Positions 7,072-14,025 of a stretch of 37,365 nt of DNA are shown here, one piece after another. Made by a program: the position numbers and the translations under genes. The DNA comes from Actinomycetes bacterium (GTDB lineage: Bacteria > Actinomycetota > Acidimicrobiia > Acidimicrobiales > Bog-793), in assembly GCA_021809805.1 (NCBI GenBank), contig JAJZKA010000015.1, positions 1-37,365 on the forward strand. The letters run 5' to 3'. Position 1 is the first letter of the stretch, and every line of letters starts with the position of its first letter. Below the pieces are notes generated by a model. That model was not told the origin of the DNA, did no database searches, and saw nothing but the letters and a program-made list of their open reading frames with translations.

Positions 7072-7665
7072 ATGAAGTACGTGACTGCACTGATCGGTGA
7101 GCCGGCGGAGCTCCGTACACCAAAGGTCATCCACTGGCTCAGCACCTCGAAGCTGGCGGCGGTCGTGTGGACGGCGGCTCGCGTATGGCTCGGGGTGTTG
7201 TGGATTCAGGCAGGGGTTGCAAAGCTCTGGGGAGCCGAGAACCCGGCGTTCCTCCACAACAACGGTGCAGGTGTCGCCGGTTTCGCCGCTCATGCGACTG
7301 CGAGCTACAGCTGGTGGGCGAGCTTTCTTCACAGCTTCGTCGTGCCCAACGCAGGGTGGATCGGCGTGCTGGTCTCGGTGAGCGAGTTCGCCGCCGGACT
7401 CGCACTGGTCCTCGGAATGCTCACCCCGGTCGCGGCGGGCGGAGCACTGATCTTGAACCTCACCTACATGCTCTCTGGAACTGCCGGAGTGAACCCCGTG
7501 TACGCGCTCATCGCGGTCGTGTTGCTCGCAACCTGGCGGACGTCGGGATGGATCGGGGTCGACGGTTTGTTCAGCGGCTACCTCGCCCGCCGGCGCACGG
7601 GACGGCACCTGACCGGCCGCAACGAGGGCGTCGTCGAGTCGTTGCGTCAACAGTCGGCCGCATAA
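7072..7665 (+). CDS. DoxX-family membrane protein
   Basis: A 197-residue protein with about four membrane segments. Typical DoxX features are the A-R-V-W-L-G-V-L-W-I-Q-A-G-V-A-K-L start, the P-N-A-G-W-I-G-V-L-V-S-V-S-E-F-A-A-G-L-A-L segment, G-M-L-T-P-V-A-A-G-G-A and a C-terminal W-R-T-S-G-W-I-G-V-D. DoxX/DoxD proteins include the small subunits of archaeal thiosulfate:quinone oxidoreductase and actinobacterial redox-stress membrane proteins. Which applies here cannot be told, though a link to the sulfur- or iron-type electron transport seen elsewhere in the window is possible. The ATG at 7072 is chosen over upstream starts because of the purine-rich ribosome binding site just before it. The gene is monocistronic. 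Confidence 0.82.
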   Translation: MKYVTALIGEPAELRTPKVIHWLSTSKLAAVVWTAARVWLGVLWIQAGVAKLWGAENPAFLHNNGAGVAGFAAHATASYSWWASFLHSFVVPNAGWIGVLVSVSEFAAGLALVLGMLTPVAAGGALILNLTYMLSGTAGVNPVYALIAVVLLATWRTSGWIGVDGLFSGYLARRRTGRHLTGRNEGVVESLRQQSAA

Positions 7666-7689
7666 ACACCGGTCGTCGCCACACCCGTT

Positions 7690-7714
7690 CCTGCGGCCCC
7701 TCGCGGGCTGCAGG
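7690..7714 (+). terminator. Hairpin after the DoxX gene
   Basis: A ten-base-pair stem with one G-U pair (7690-7699 with 7705-7714) and a five-base loop lies 24 bases past the stop codon. There is no T-run, so it is either a U-less actinobacterial terminator or an mRNA-stabilising structure. Confidence 0.5.
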
Positions 7715-8072
7715 AGCGCGCCCGGGGGCCTGCGCGCTCGGCTCCGAGCAAACGTGGCGTGGGAGTCGTCAGTCAGGCAGTAGATCGCCCCCGGGCCCGT
7801 CGACGCCGCGCCGCTCCCAGAGCCGTCGCGTCGACCCCCTGAGGCCGCGACGAGGGTCCCCCTTGCCAAGTCGAGCCGGCAGGAGAAGACGCCGAGGTGC
7901 CGCTCTGCCCGGCGCAGATGAGCGCGTCCCATGTTGCCTGTCGGTCAGCTCTGTCCTCATTCGGGTCCGATGAGGCTGCGCGGTCGGCTTTCTTACACGC
8001 TCCGCCGAGGCGCGAAAGGGAGCTGGCAGAGCTGGGCAGAAGCGTGCCTGGTGAGGCGATACGTGCCCGAGC
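7715..8072. other. Intergenic stretch, no gene seen
   Basis: No supported gene on either strand. An 8-bp inverted repeat, GTCGACGC (7799-7806) and GCGTCGAC (7828-7835), with a 21-base gap could be an operator or part of a terminator for the convergent gene, but nothing ties it to a function. Confidence 0.4.
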
Positions 8073-8909
8073 TCAAGCGGCACCGAAGCGCCGAGCCGGG
8101 TCGCTGCGCGCGAGCGCGAATGCGTCGGAGAGCGACGCGGACTCGCCGAGGGCGACCATTGCCCAGTTCGCACCGAGCTCGAGCAGCTCGCGGAGCGCCG
8201 CCGGAGGCGCACTCGGCGAGAGCTCGAGCGCCACGTCGAAGCCGTCGAGGTTTCCGCGCTCGTTCCGGATCACCTCCATGATCCAGCGGATCTGCTCGGG
8301 AGTGGCGAGTACCGGGAAGACGCCGTCGAGGGTGGCAGCACGGCGGAGTGGGCCGATTCTCGGTCGCCGTCCGACGGCCGCGCCCCAGATGGGGATCCGG
8401 GGCTGTTGAACCGGGACGGGGAGAAGCGACACACCGCGCGCGACGAAGTGGGTCCCCTCGTGATCGACGATATTTCCCGACCAGAGGGACAAGAGCAGCT
8501 CGAGCGCCTCGTCCAACCGCTCGGAGCGAGCGTGCTCGTCGGTCGTCTCGCCAAAGCGCTCGAGCTCACCGCCCTCATTGACGCCGAGTCCGATTCCCAA
8601 GGTGAGGCGACCATGCGAGAGATGGTCGAGCGTGACCGACTGTCGCGCGACGATCTGCGGTCGCCGCCGCCCGAGCGGTGTGACCATGGGCCCGATCCGC
8701 AGCCGCGAAGTCACGGCTGCGACACCACTCAGCACGGTCCATGGGTCTGCCACGGCCGGCCATTGCCCAGAATCGAGCGGGGGTCGGAACACATGGTCCC
8801 AGAGGAAAAAGCCATCCCATCCCGCGTCTTCGGCAATGCGCGCGAGGTCGATCAGCTCGCCGGCTCGTGCGAGCTCGCCAAAGGGCGGCAGGTATAGGCC
8901 GAAATGCAT
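8073..8909 (-). CDS. LLM-class (luciferase-like) flavin/F420-dependent oxidoreductase
   Basis: A 278-residue TIM-barrel oxidoreductase of the bacterial luciferase superfamily. Recognisable parts are M-H-F-G-L-Y-L-P-P-F-G-E, A-R-I-A-E-D-A-G-W-D-G-F-F-L-W-D-H-V, a P-W-T-V-L-S-G-V-A-A-V-T strand, R-I-G-P-M-V-T-P-L-G-R-R-R-P, S-V-T-L-D-H-L-S-H-G-R-L-T-L-G-I-G-L-G and R-I-P-I-W-G-A-A. Members use reduced FMN or F420; actinobacterial homologues of this type are often F420-dependent, but the substrate is unknown. The Met at 8909 is preferred over the longer frame because the conserved first strand begins there and a TAGGAT -10 box lies five bases upstream. No Shine-Dalgarno is seen. It is transcribed alone. 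Confidence 0.85.
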   Translation of the reverse strand: MHFGLYLPPFGELARAGELIDLARIAEDAGWDGFFLWDHVFRPPLDSGQWPAVADPWTVLSGVAAVTSRLRIGPMVTPLGRRRPQIVARQSVTLDHLSHGRLTLGIGLGVNEGGELERFGETTDEHARSERLDEALELLLSLWSGNIVDHEGTHFVARGVSLLPVPVQQPRIPIWGAAVGRRPRIGPLRRAATLDGVFPVLATPEQIRWIMEVIRNERGNLDGFDVALELSPSAPPAALRELLELGANWAMVALGESASLSDAFALARSDPARRFGAA

Positions 8910-8914
8910 GACCA

Positions 8915-8920
8915 ATCCTA
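8915..8920 (-). promoter_or_regulatory. -10 box TAGGAT of a probable leaderless transcript (LLM gene)
   Basis: TAGGAT on the minus strand lies five bases ahead of the ATG at 8909, and there is no Shine-Dalgarno. No good -35 is seen. Confidence 0.4.
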
Positions 8921-9005
8921 GCGAACCAGCGCTTATCGATCGTGCTGATTGCAATGGATTGTTAAAAGTAGAGAGTTCGATGAAGATGGTGGCGCCGGCG
9001 AACAG

Positions 9006-9383
9006 CTATTCCTTGCTCGAAAAGCGCTCCCAGGCGGACTGGCGGGTGATGCCAAGAGCGGTCCCGATCCGTGCCCAGCTGATGCCTTGGTCCCTTGCCT
9101 TGGCAACCCACTCGGTGAGGGCGCGGTCAGCCTGAGCGATGGTCGCGGCGACCTTGGGGAGCAACATCAGCAGTGTCGCATCGTCCATGTCGGGTTCCCA
9201 TGGTGCGAGGCGTTCTCCGGACCCCTGAGGCATCTGCAAGATCTCGTTGCACAAAGCGACACAGCGGGCGCAGATGTACACACCGGGGCCGGCGATCATC
9301 TTGTTGACTGCGATGTCTTGTTGCAAGCAGAACGAGCAGTTGGCGATGTTGCGCTTTTGCGGGGCGGCGACGTCGGCTTCCAT
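9006..9383 (-). CDS. ClpX-type C4 zinc finger fused to a helix-turn-helix; no AAA+ domain
   Basis: A 125-residue protein. Its N-terminal part is the zinc-binding dimerisation domain found at the start of ClpX (C16-x2-C19, then the I-A-G-P-G-V-Y-I-C block with C38-x2-C41 and a further Cys at 45). The C-terminal part carries a helix-turn-helix at about 100-121 ([19 protein letters not shown]). The AAA+ unfoldase is absent. In ClpX this zinc domain recognises adaptors and substrates. Here it may compete for adaptors, dimerise the regulator or sense zinc or redox state. The helix-turn-helix suggests DNA binding; both roles are inference. A GGGGAG ribosome binding site (9389-9394) and a well-formed promoter (9410-9438) support the start. 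The gene is divergent from the DinB gene. Confidence 0.82.
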   Translation of the reverse strand: MEADVAAPQKRNIANCSFCLQQDIAVNKMIAGPGVYICARCVALCNEILQMPQGSGERLAPWEPDMDDATLLMLLPKVAATIAQADRALTEWVAKARDQGISWARIGTALGITRQSAWERFSSKE

Positions 9384-9409
9384 GGAAGCTCCCCTTTCTG
9401 TCAGGTTAT

Positions 9410-9438
9410 ATCTTACATCGTCAGGGTAAGCATGACAA
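9410..9438 (-). promoter_or_regulatory. Sigma-70-type promoter of the zinc-finger/HTH gene
   Basis: On the minus strand TTGTCA (9433-9438), 17 bp, TAAGAT (9410-9415). Two direct GTCAGG copies (plus strand, 9400-9405 and 9420-9425) flank the -10 box and could be operator half-sites, possibly for autoregulation. Confidence 0.65.
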
Positions 9439-9499
9439 CCTGCCGGACGAGCGCGGCCGCCAAGGTGCCTCGGGTCGCCGGATCGTGCTCAGCGCCCAT

Positions 9500-9505
9500 T
9501 AGGGT
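9500..9505 (+). promoter_or_regulatory. -10 box TAGGGT of a probable leaderless transcript (DinB gene)
   Basis: TAGGGT followed by six bases and the ATG at 9512, with no Shine-Dalgarno. The same box with the same spacing precedes the ACT-domain gene. Confidence 0.45.
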
Positions 9506-9511
9506 GCCGCC

Positions 9512-10051
9512 ATGGCTCGTATCGACGAACACGGACGGCCCGAGCCACCCGATGCCGGCGACGAGATCGAGACGCTCCTTGGCTTCCTCGACTACCAGCG
9601 GGCGACCTTTGCGTGGAAGACCGAAGGCCTCGACGCAAAGGCTCTGGACGCTCGCGTCGGCGTATCGACGATGACGCTCGGTGGGATGCTGAAGCACCTG
9701 GCACTGGTCGAGGAGGGCTGGTGCTCCCGAGCGCTCTTCGACCGGCCGCTCGGTCCACCATGGGACCGCGTGGATTGGCAGCAAGACGCCGACTGGGACT
9801 GGCACAGCGCTCGCCTCGACAGCCCTGCGGAGCTTCACGCGCTTTGGCAGGACGCCGTGCAGCGATCGCGCGAGTCGGTGGCCGTGGCGATCGCCGACGG
9901 GGGTCTCGCCACCCTCGCCGGGCGTCGCTTTCCCGACGGACGTACGCCCAGCCTGCGCTGGATCCTGTGCCACTTGATCGAGGAGTACGCGCGCCACAAC
10001 GGTCACGCCGATCTGATCCGCGAAGCGGTCGACGGCCAGACGGGCGAGTGA
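9512..10051 (+). CDS. DinB/DUF664-family protein (putative metal-dependent hydrolase or thiol transferase)
   Basis: A 179-residue four-helix-bundle protein of the DinB/DUF664 type. The family's metal-binding histidines are visible: His62 in M-L-K-H-L-A-L-V-E-E-G-W and the R-H-N-G-H-A-D segment (H162, H165) near the C-terminus, following the conserved S-L-R-W-I-L-C-H-L-I-E-E-Y. Related enzymes are mycothiol- or bacillithiol-dependent transferases and maleylpyruvate isomerase. No substrate can be named. The start lies six bases after a -10-like TAGGGT, suggesting leaderless expression. It diverges from the zinc-finger/HTH gene and converges with the HAD gene. Confidence 0.83.
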   Translation: MARIDEHGRPEPPDAGDEIETLLGFLDYQRATFAWKTEGLDAKALDARVGVSTMTLGGMLKHLALVEEGWCSRALFDRPLGPPWDRVDWQQDADWDWHSARLDSPAELHALWQDAVQRSRESVAVAIADGGLATLAGRRFPDGRTPSLRWILCHLIEEYARHNGHADLIREAVDGQTGE

Positions 10052-10058
10052 GCGCACG

Positions 10059-10079
10059 CGCGGCGAGACCATCGCCGCG
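10059..10079. terminator. Hairpin between convergent DinB and HAD genes
   Basis: CGCGGCGA (10059-10066) and TCGCCGCG (10072-10079) form a perfect eight-base-pair stem with a five-base loop seven bases past the DinB stop. No T-run follows, so termination is likely but not proven. Confidence 0.45.
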
Positions 10080-10186
10080 TACCGAGCTCAACGCGCGTCG
10101 GTCAGCCCCGTGGCGCGCACTGAAGGAAACGTGATGGCGGCCGTGCCTGGGCATGGAGCGCCCGAGGTGCTTGGCCAGGATGTTTT

Positions 10187-10846
10187 TCAGTGCGTCGGCG
10201 CGAGCTCAGTGAGCACGAGCGTGGCGAGCTCGGCGGGCGAGCGGACGAGGTGGGTCGCCCCGGCCGCACGCAGCTCGTCCTCGCCGCCGTAGCCCCACGT
10301 CGCGCCGATGGCCGGGATCTCGTGTGCGCGCGCCGCGGCGACATCATGGCGACGGTCGCCCACGAGGACGGTCCGCTGGGGGTCGGGGAAGCCGAGGAGC
10401 TCGAGCGCGTCGCCCACGATCACCGACTTGTCGACGAGGCCGTTTTGGCCCGCGCCCGCCACCGCGGAGAAATAGGGAGCGAGCGCGAGGTGCTCGAGGA
10501 TCGTCCGAGCGAAGTCGACCAGCTTTGCGGTCGCGACGGCGAGCACGACCCCGCCGTCTCGCAGCGCCGAGAGCATCGCCTCAATTCCATCGAAGGGCGC
10601 GCACTCATAGACGCCAGCGCCCGTGTAATAGGCGCGGTAGGCGGTAATGGCCGTCGGGATCTCGGTCGGGCTCACCCCGAGCTCGAGCAGAGATTGCTCG
10701 AGGGGCGGGCCGATCCAGTGGCGGATCGCCGATTCCTCGACGTCATGGCCGACGGCGCGCAGTGCGCGCCGGAAGCCAGCGAGAATGCCGACCTGAGAGT
10801 CGACGAGCGTGCCGTCGAGATCGAAGAGGGCGACGAAGGGGGCCAT
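10187..10846 (-). CDS. HAD-superfamily phosphatase, phosphoglycolate phosphatase-like
   Basis: The protein has 219 residues with the standard HAD motifs. Motif I is L-F-D-L-D-G-T-L-V-D-S near residue 7 (nucleophile and acid Asp). The cap region contains W-I-G-P-P-L-E-Q-S-L. Motif II Thr and motif III Lys are in A-V-A-T-A-K, and motif IV is V-G-D-R-R-H-D. The arrangement matches the Gph/PGPase branch, which removes phosphate from 2-phosphoglycolate or small nucleotides; true substrate unknown. A TACGCT -10 box lies six bases before the ATG and no Shine-Dalgarno is seen, again suggesting a leaderless message. The next minus-strand gene upstream (stop at 10869) is 22 bases away, so co-transcription with it is also possible. 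Confidence 0.87.
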   Translation of the reverse strand: MAPFVALFDLDGTLVDSQVGILAGFRRALRAVGHDVEESAIRHWIGPPLEQSLLELGVSPTEIPTAITAYRAYYTGAGVYECAPFDGIEAMLSALRDGGVVLAVATAKLVDFARTILEHLALAPYFSAVAGAGQNGLVDKSVIVGDALELLGFPDPQRTVLVGDRRHDVAAARAHEIPAIGATWGYGGEDELRAAGATHLVRSPAELATLVLTELAPTH

Positions 10847-10852
10847 CGCCCG

Positions 10853-10858
10853 AGCGTA
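10853..10858 (-). promoter_or_regulatory. -10 box TACGCT of a possible leaderless transcript (HAD gene)
   Basis: TACGCT on the minus strand, six bases before the ATG at 10846. It sits in the short gap after the deazaflavin-dependent gene; no -35 is recognised. Confidence 0.4.
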
Positions 10859-10868
10859 GGCGGCGCGT

Positions 10869-11288
10869 TTAAGAGTCGAGTGTTTCGAGCTCGACGACAG
10901 GGATCACGCGGCTCGTCTTGGCCTCGTAGTCAGCGAAGCCGGGGTAGCGGCGCGCCTGCTCCGCGTAGATCCGGTCGCGGTCGGCGCGGGTGACCGGCGT
11001 CGCCGTGGCACGGTAGGTGTCTGCTCCGACTTCGACGCCCACCTCGGGATTGGCGACGAGGTTGTGGTACCAGTCGGGGTGGGTGTCCGCGCCCGCCTTG
11101 GAGGCAAAGACGTAGCGGTGGCCATCGGCGTCGAGGTACATCATCGGGTTGACCCGCTCGGCGCCGGTCTTGGCGCCGGTGGTGTGCAGCAGGAGCATCG
11201 GCGCGCCCTCGAACTGGCCGCCGACACGGCCCGCGTTGGCTCGGAACTCCTCGATGATCCGTGCGTTCCAGTCCTTGACGTCGCTCAC
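10869..11288 (-). CDS. Deazaflavin (F420)-dependent nitroreductase-like protein, DDN family
   Basis: A 139-residue protein of the nitroreductase-type deazaflavin-dependent family (Ddn/F420H2-dependent quinone reductase, split beta-barrel). Matching blocks are N-A-G-R-V-G-G-Q-F-E-G-A-P-M-L-L-L-H-T-T-G-A-K-T-G, then N-P-M-M-Y, a Y-V-F-A-S-K-A-G-A-D-T-H-P-D-W-Y-H-N-L segment and N-P-E-V-G-V-E-V-G. These proteins reduce quinones or nitro compounds with F420H2, so the host probably makes F420. The GTG at 11288 is chosen because an AAAAGGAG ribosome binding site lies just upstream and the frame above it is the opposite-strand image of the deformylase gene. It is divergent from def. Confidence 0.88.
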   Translation of the reverse strand: MSDVKDWNARIIEEFRANAGRVGGQFEGAPMLLLHTTGAKTGAERVNPMMYLDADGHRYVFASKAGADTHPDWYHNLVANPEVGVEVGADTYRATATPVTRADRDRIYAEQARRYPGFADYEAKTSRVIPVVELETLDS

Positions 11289-11396
11289 CTCGAGCTCCTT
11301 TTCTCCTGATTGCTCCAGTCTCGGCAGGCTAGCGGGCCTTCTCTGGGCGAGGCCCGTCGGCGCGTGGCCAATCCGGCCTTGTGCGACGATGCAGGC

Positions 11397-11954
11397 ATGG
11401 CAATACGCCCCATCCGGATCTTTGGCGACCCGGTGCTCCGCACCCGCTGTGTGGAGGTCGCCGACTTCGACCGGAGCCTCGGCCGGCTCGTAAAGGACCT
11501 GTGCGACACACTGGAGGATGCCGATGGCGCCGGTCTGGCGGCACCGCAGATCGGCGTCGACCTGCGCGTCTTCGCGTTCGTCATCGCTGACCCGGAGATG
11601 GACGGCTATGGCGAGATGCACCACATCGTGAATCCAGTGATCGTGGAGCAGGCCGAGGAGGGCATTGTCGACGTCGAGGGCTGCCTGTCGATCCCGGGTC
11701 TCGAGTACGAGCTCGCACGGCCGTCCCGCGTCGTGGCCGAAGGCATGGACATGCACGGCGAGCCGCTCCGCATCGAAGGGACCGAGCGGCTCGCCCGCTG
11801 TCTCGCGCACGAGAGCGACCACCTCGATGGGGTGTTGTTCCTCGACCGCCTCGAGCCCGAGGTCCGCAAGCAGGCGATGCGGGAGGTGCGGGAGCGGATC
11901 GTCGCGGGCGAGGACCTGGTCGTGAAGCGCTCTCCGCACCCCGGTCTTGGCTGA
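11397..11954 (+). CDS. def: Peptide deformylase
   Basis: Removes the formyl group from the N-terminal methionine of new proteins in the cytoplasm. All three family motifs are present in the 185-residue product: G-A-G-L-A-A-P-Q (44-51), E-G-C-L-S (94-98, metal-binding Cys96) and H138-E-S-D-H142 (metal-binding histidines and catalytic Glu139). The frame is open upstream to 11310, but the conserved start M-A-I-R-P-I-R-I-F-G-D-P-V-L fixes the ATG at 11397. Only a weak -10-like GACGAT precedes it at six bases and there is no Shine-Dalgarno. It is followed after 41 bases by the DUF1349 gene. Confidence 0.95.
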   Translation: MAIRPIRIFGDPVLRTRCVEVADFDRSLGRLVKDLCDTLEDADGAGLAAPQIGVDLRVFAFVIADPEMDGYGEMHHIVNPVIVEQAEEGIVDVEGCLSIPGLEYELARPSRVVAEGMDMHGEPLRIEGTERLARCLAHESDHLDGVLFLDRLEPEVRKQAMREVRERIVAGEDLVVKRSPHPGLG

Positions 11955-11981
11955 ACCCACCCAGCACCGCCGTTGCCGACC

Positions 11982-11987
11982 TATTCT
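11982..11987 (+). promoter_or_regulatory. -10 box TATTCT before the DUF1349 gene
   Basis: TATTCT lies eight bases ahead of the ATG at 11996. With no Shine-Dalgarno, a leaderless transcript starting at or next to the ATG is likely, independent of def. Confidence 0.45.
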
Positions 11988-11995
11988 GCGGCGCC

Positions 11996-12559
11996 ATGGA
12001 AGCGATGACGTGGCTGAACGAGCCGCCGTGTTGGCAGCTGCATGCCGACGTGCTCGAGGTGACGACGGGCGAGCACACCGACTTTTGGCGCCACACCGGC
12101 TACGGCTTCGTGCGCGACAGTGGTCACTTCTTCTTCCGCCGCGCGAGCGGACCCTTTGTCGCCGAAGTCGTGTTCGGCGGGGACTACGAGGCCCTCTACG
12201 ACCAGTGCGGTCTGATGGTGCGCGGCGGTGAGGAGCAGTGGCTGAAGGCCGGCATCGAGCGGACCGAGGAGGGCCCGCACCTCAGCGTCGTGGCCACCCG
12301 CAAGGTGTCGGACTGGTCCGTCGCTCAAGCGCCCGAGGACCTCGAGCACGTGGCACTGCGGATCGCCCGTGACGGCGACGCGCTCCGGGTCGAACAGCGT
12401 GACGCCGCGGGGAGCTGGGTGCTGGTGCGCCTCGCGGCGCTCGAGCTCTCCCAGGCGTGCGATGTCGGTGTGATGTGCTGTTCGCCCGAGCGTGGTGGCT
12501 TCCAAGCGAGATTCCGGGACTTCCGCGTCACCCCCGGGACGCTCGACAGCGGCGGCTAG
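11996..12559 (+). CDS. DUF1349 (concanavalin A-like fold) protein
   Basis: A 187-residue soluble protein matching the DUF1349 family, a beta-sandwich of the concanavalin A-like fold. Visible blocks are W-L-N-E-P-P-x-W near the N-terminus, T-D-F-W-R-H-T-G-Y-G-F, a Y-D-Q-C-G-L-M-V strand, W-L-K-A-G-I-E, V-T-R/ATRKVSDWS-like residues and the closing C-C-S-P-E-R-G-G-F-x-A-R-F. The yeast relative is annotated as a regulator of enolase, but the bacterial function is unknown. No signal peptide. The start is the first Met of the conserved segment. Confidence 0.82.
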   Translation: MEAMTWLNEPPCWQLHADVLEVTTGEHTDFWRHTGYGFVRDSGHFFFRRASGPFVAEVVFGGDYEALYDQCGLMVRGGEEQWLKAGIERTEEGPHLSVVATRKVSDWSVAQAPEDLEHVALRIARDGDALRVEQRDAAGSWVLVRLAALELSQACDVGVMCCSPERGGFQARFRDFRVTPGTLDSGG

Positions 12560-12568
12560 GCCACGGCG

Positions 12569-13240
12569 TCAGGCCACGCCGGCACGGACGCGCTGCGCAA
12601 TCGCGTCGGTGAAGCGCCGGGTCGCGACGGCATCAGTGAAACACAGTCGGGACTCGATGAGCTCGACCTCAAGAATCTGCAGCTTGCCCGCTGCGTCTCA
12701 ACCAGGTGGATGCAGCCGGAGCCGAGCTCTCCCCAGGTCCCGCCTCGGCGAGCACGGCATCGGTGAGTGCGCACACCGATCGGTGCGAGCTGGCGTCGAG
12801 AGGTGCCGCGGGCGTTTCCATGGGCGCTCGGGCTCGTCACACTCGACCTCGAGGACCGCGTGCTTGGTCATCGCGTCGCTCTCTCCGGCGTCGAGGTAGA
12901 CGAGGTCCCTCTCGCCCGCCCCGTCGGTGCCGTGCTGGTAGGGCTGGGCGAGTGCATCCTGGCCAGCGGCGCGCGGCCGGGCGGCGTGGCCTCCGCCACG
13001 CTCACGCGGGCGAGCGAGCCGGGCCGGTCCCTCGTTGTAGACAGACGGCTTGATCGCGACGTCGTCGTCGAAGGCGGCGTCGGCGCGCAGGCGCGTCTCG
13101 TGTACGAGGTCTTCAGCGCCTTGGCGATCGTGCGATCGGTATCGCTCGACGCGACTCACGGCCTCGGGGTGCGGCAGCGTCGTCTCGAGGACGCGGGGAC
13201 GCCGGAGCGTGTGCTCGACCGCCCCGTCCTCCTCGGCCAT
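12569..13240 (-). pseudogene. Decayed ATP-grasp (RimK/glutathione-synthase-like) gene
   Basis: The minus strand carries the ordered blocks of an ATP-grasp ligase-like protein in more than one frame. The frame closing at 12698 has D-D-D-V-A-I-K-P-S-V-Y (nucleotide-binding Lys strand), then D-A-L-A-Q-P-Y-Q, G-E-R-D-L-V-Y-L-D-A-G-E-S-D-A-M-T-K-H-A-V-L. Another frame gives A-L-T-D-A-V-L-A-E-A. The frame ending with TGA at 12569-12571 gives L-Q-I-L-E-V-E-L-I-E-S-R-L, the family's V-M-E-L-E-L-I-E-P-x-L-F block with the metal-binding Glu, then R-F-T-D-A-I-A-Q-R-V. An in-frame stop and at least two frameshifts separate the blocks. The N-terminal third was not found with confidence. Family assignment is from motif recall. 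Confidence 0.6.
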
Positions 13241-13386
13241 CTCGCTCCGTCGCGCCGCGCCAGGAGAGGACGCTCGGGGCCCGGCCTTGATCGCAGCGCC
13301 CCCAGGCGGCGCACCCGTGGAGCCGAGCGCGAGGATGGCGGCACAGGGAGCCCACCGAGGGGTGGAGCCCGACGCGAGGAGGTCAA

Positions 13387-14025
13387 GTGGACGACGTGCT
13401 CGAGGTGATCGGCAACTGCCGGGTCGTGGCGGTGCTGCGCGCCCCGCGCGCCGCGACGCTGGCGCCGATCGCCGACGTGCTCGTGGGTGCAGGTGTCCGC
13501 GCCGTCGAGTTCGCGCTCACGAGCGCGGGCGCCGTCGAGGCGATCGCCGCCTACCGCCAAAGTGCCCCGCCACAGGCCTGTATCGGTGCCGGGACCGTGC
13601 TCAGCGTGGCCGATGCCGAGGCCGTGATCGACGCCGGCGCACGCTACCTCGTCACCCCGGCGATGTTGCCCGAGGTGATCGCCGTCGGGGTCCGCCGCGG
13701 GGTTCCGGTACTCGCCGGCGCGCTCACGCCGACCGAGATCCTCGCCGCGCACCGCGCCGGCGCGAGCGCGGTCAAGGTCTTCCCGGCGGCGTCTGCCGGG
13801 GGCCCCGGCTACCTCCGCTCGCTGCGCGAGCCGCTGCCCGACATCGCGCTCGTGCCGACCGGGGGCGTGGGGATCGAAGATGCGGCGGACTACCTGCGCG
13901 CCGGTGCATTGGCGGTCGGCCTCGGGGGCCAGCTGCTCGGCGACGCAGTGCGCGGCGGCGACCTCGTTGCGCTCGCCGAGCGCGCCCGCGGCCTCGTCGC
14001 TCGCCTGGCAGAGGTGCCGGCGTGA
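13387..14025 (+). CDS. eda: 2-dehydro-3-deoxy-phosphogluconate (KDPG) aldolase
   Basis: Cleaves KDPG (or the related KDPGal) to pyruvate and glyceraldehyde 3-phosphate in the Entner-Doudoroff or uronate routes. The 212-residue product has the family features: R-V-V-A-V-L-R near the start, E41 in V-E-F-A-L-T, G-A-G-T-V-L, the Schiff-base Lys130 in A-S-A-V-K-V-F-P-A and the phosphate-binding P-T-G-G-V. The start is GTG with a GAGGAGG ribosome binding site at 13376-13382. Its stop overlaps the GTG start of the kinase gene, so the two are made together. No dehydratase (edd) or uronate gene is nearby. Confidence 0.92.
   Translation: MDDVLEVIGNCRVVAVLRAPRAATLAPIADVLVGAGVRAVEFALTSAGAVEAIAAYRQSAPPQACIGAGTVLSVADAEAVIDAGARYLVTPAMLPEVIAVGVRRGVPVLAGALTPTEILAAHRAGASAVKVFPAASAGGPGYLRSLREPLPDIALVPTGGVGIEDAADYLRAGALAVGLGGQLLGDAVRGGDLVALAERARGLVARLAEVPA

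Noticed and set aside
11289-11960. Long N-terminal extension of the deazaflavin-dependent protein
   Set aside because: It is the antisense image of def; a ribosome binding site supports the GTG at 11288.
12767-13408. Plus-strand open frame before the KDPG aldolase
   Set aside because: It is the opposite-strand image of ATP-grasp blocks and overlaps the aldolase start; no recognised motif.
13050-14021. N-terminal extension of the sugar kinase frame
   Set aside because: It is an Arg-rich image of the aldolase gene in another frame; the kinase starts at the GTG overlapping the aldolase stop.
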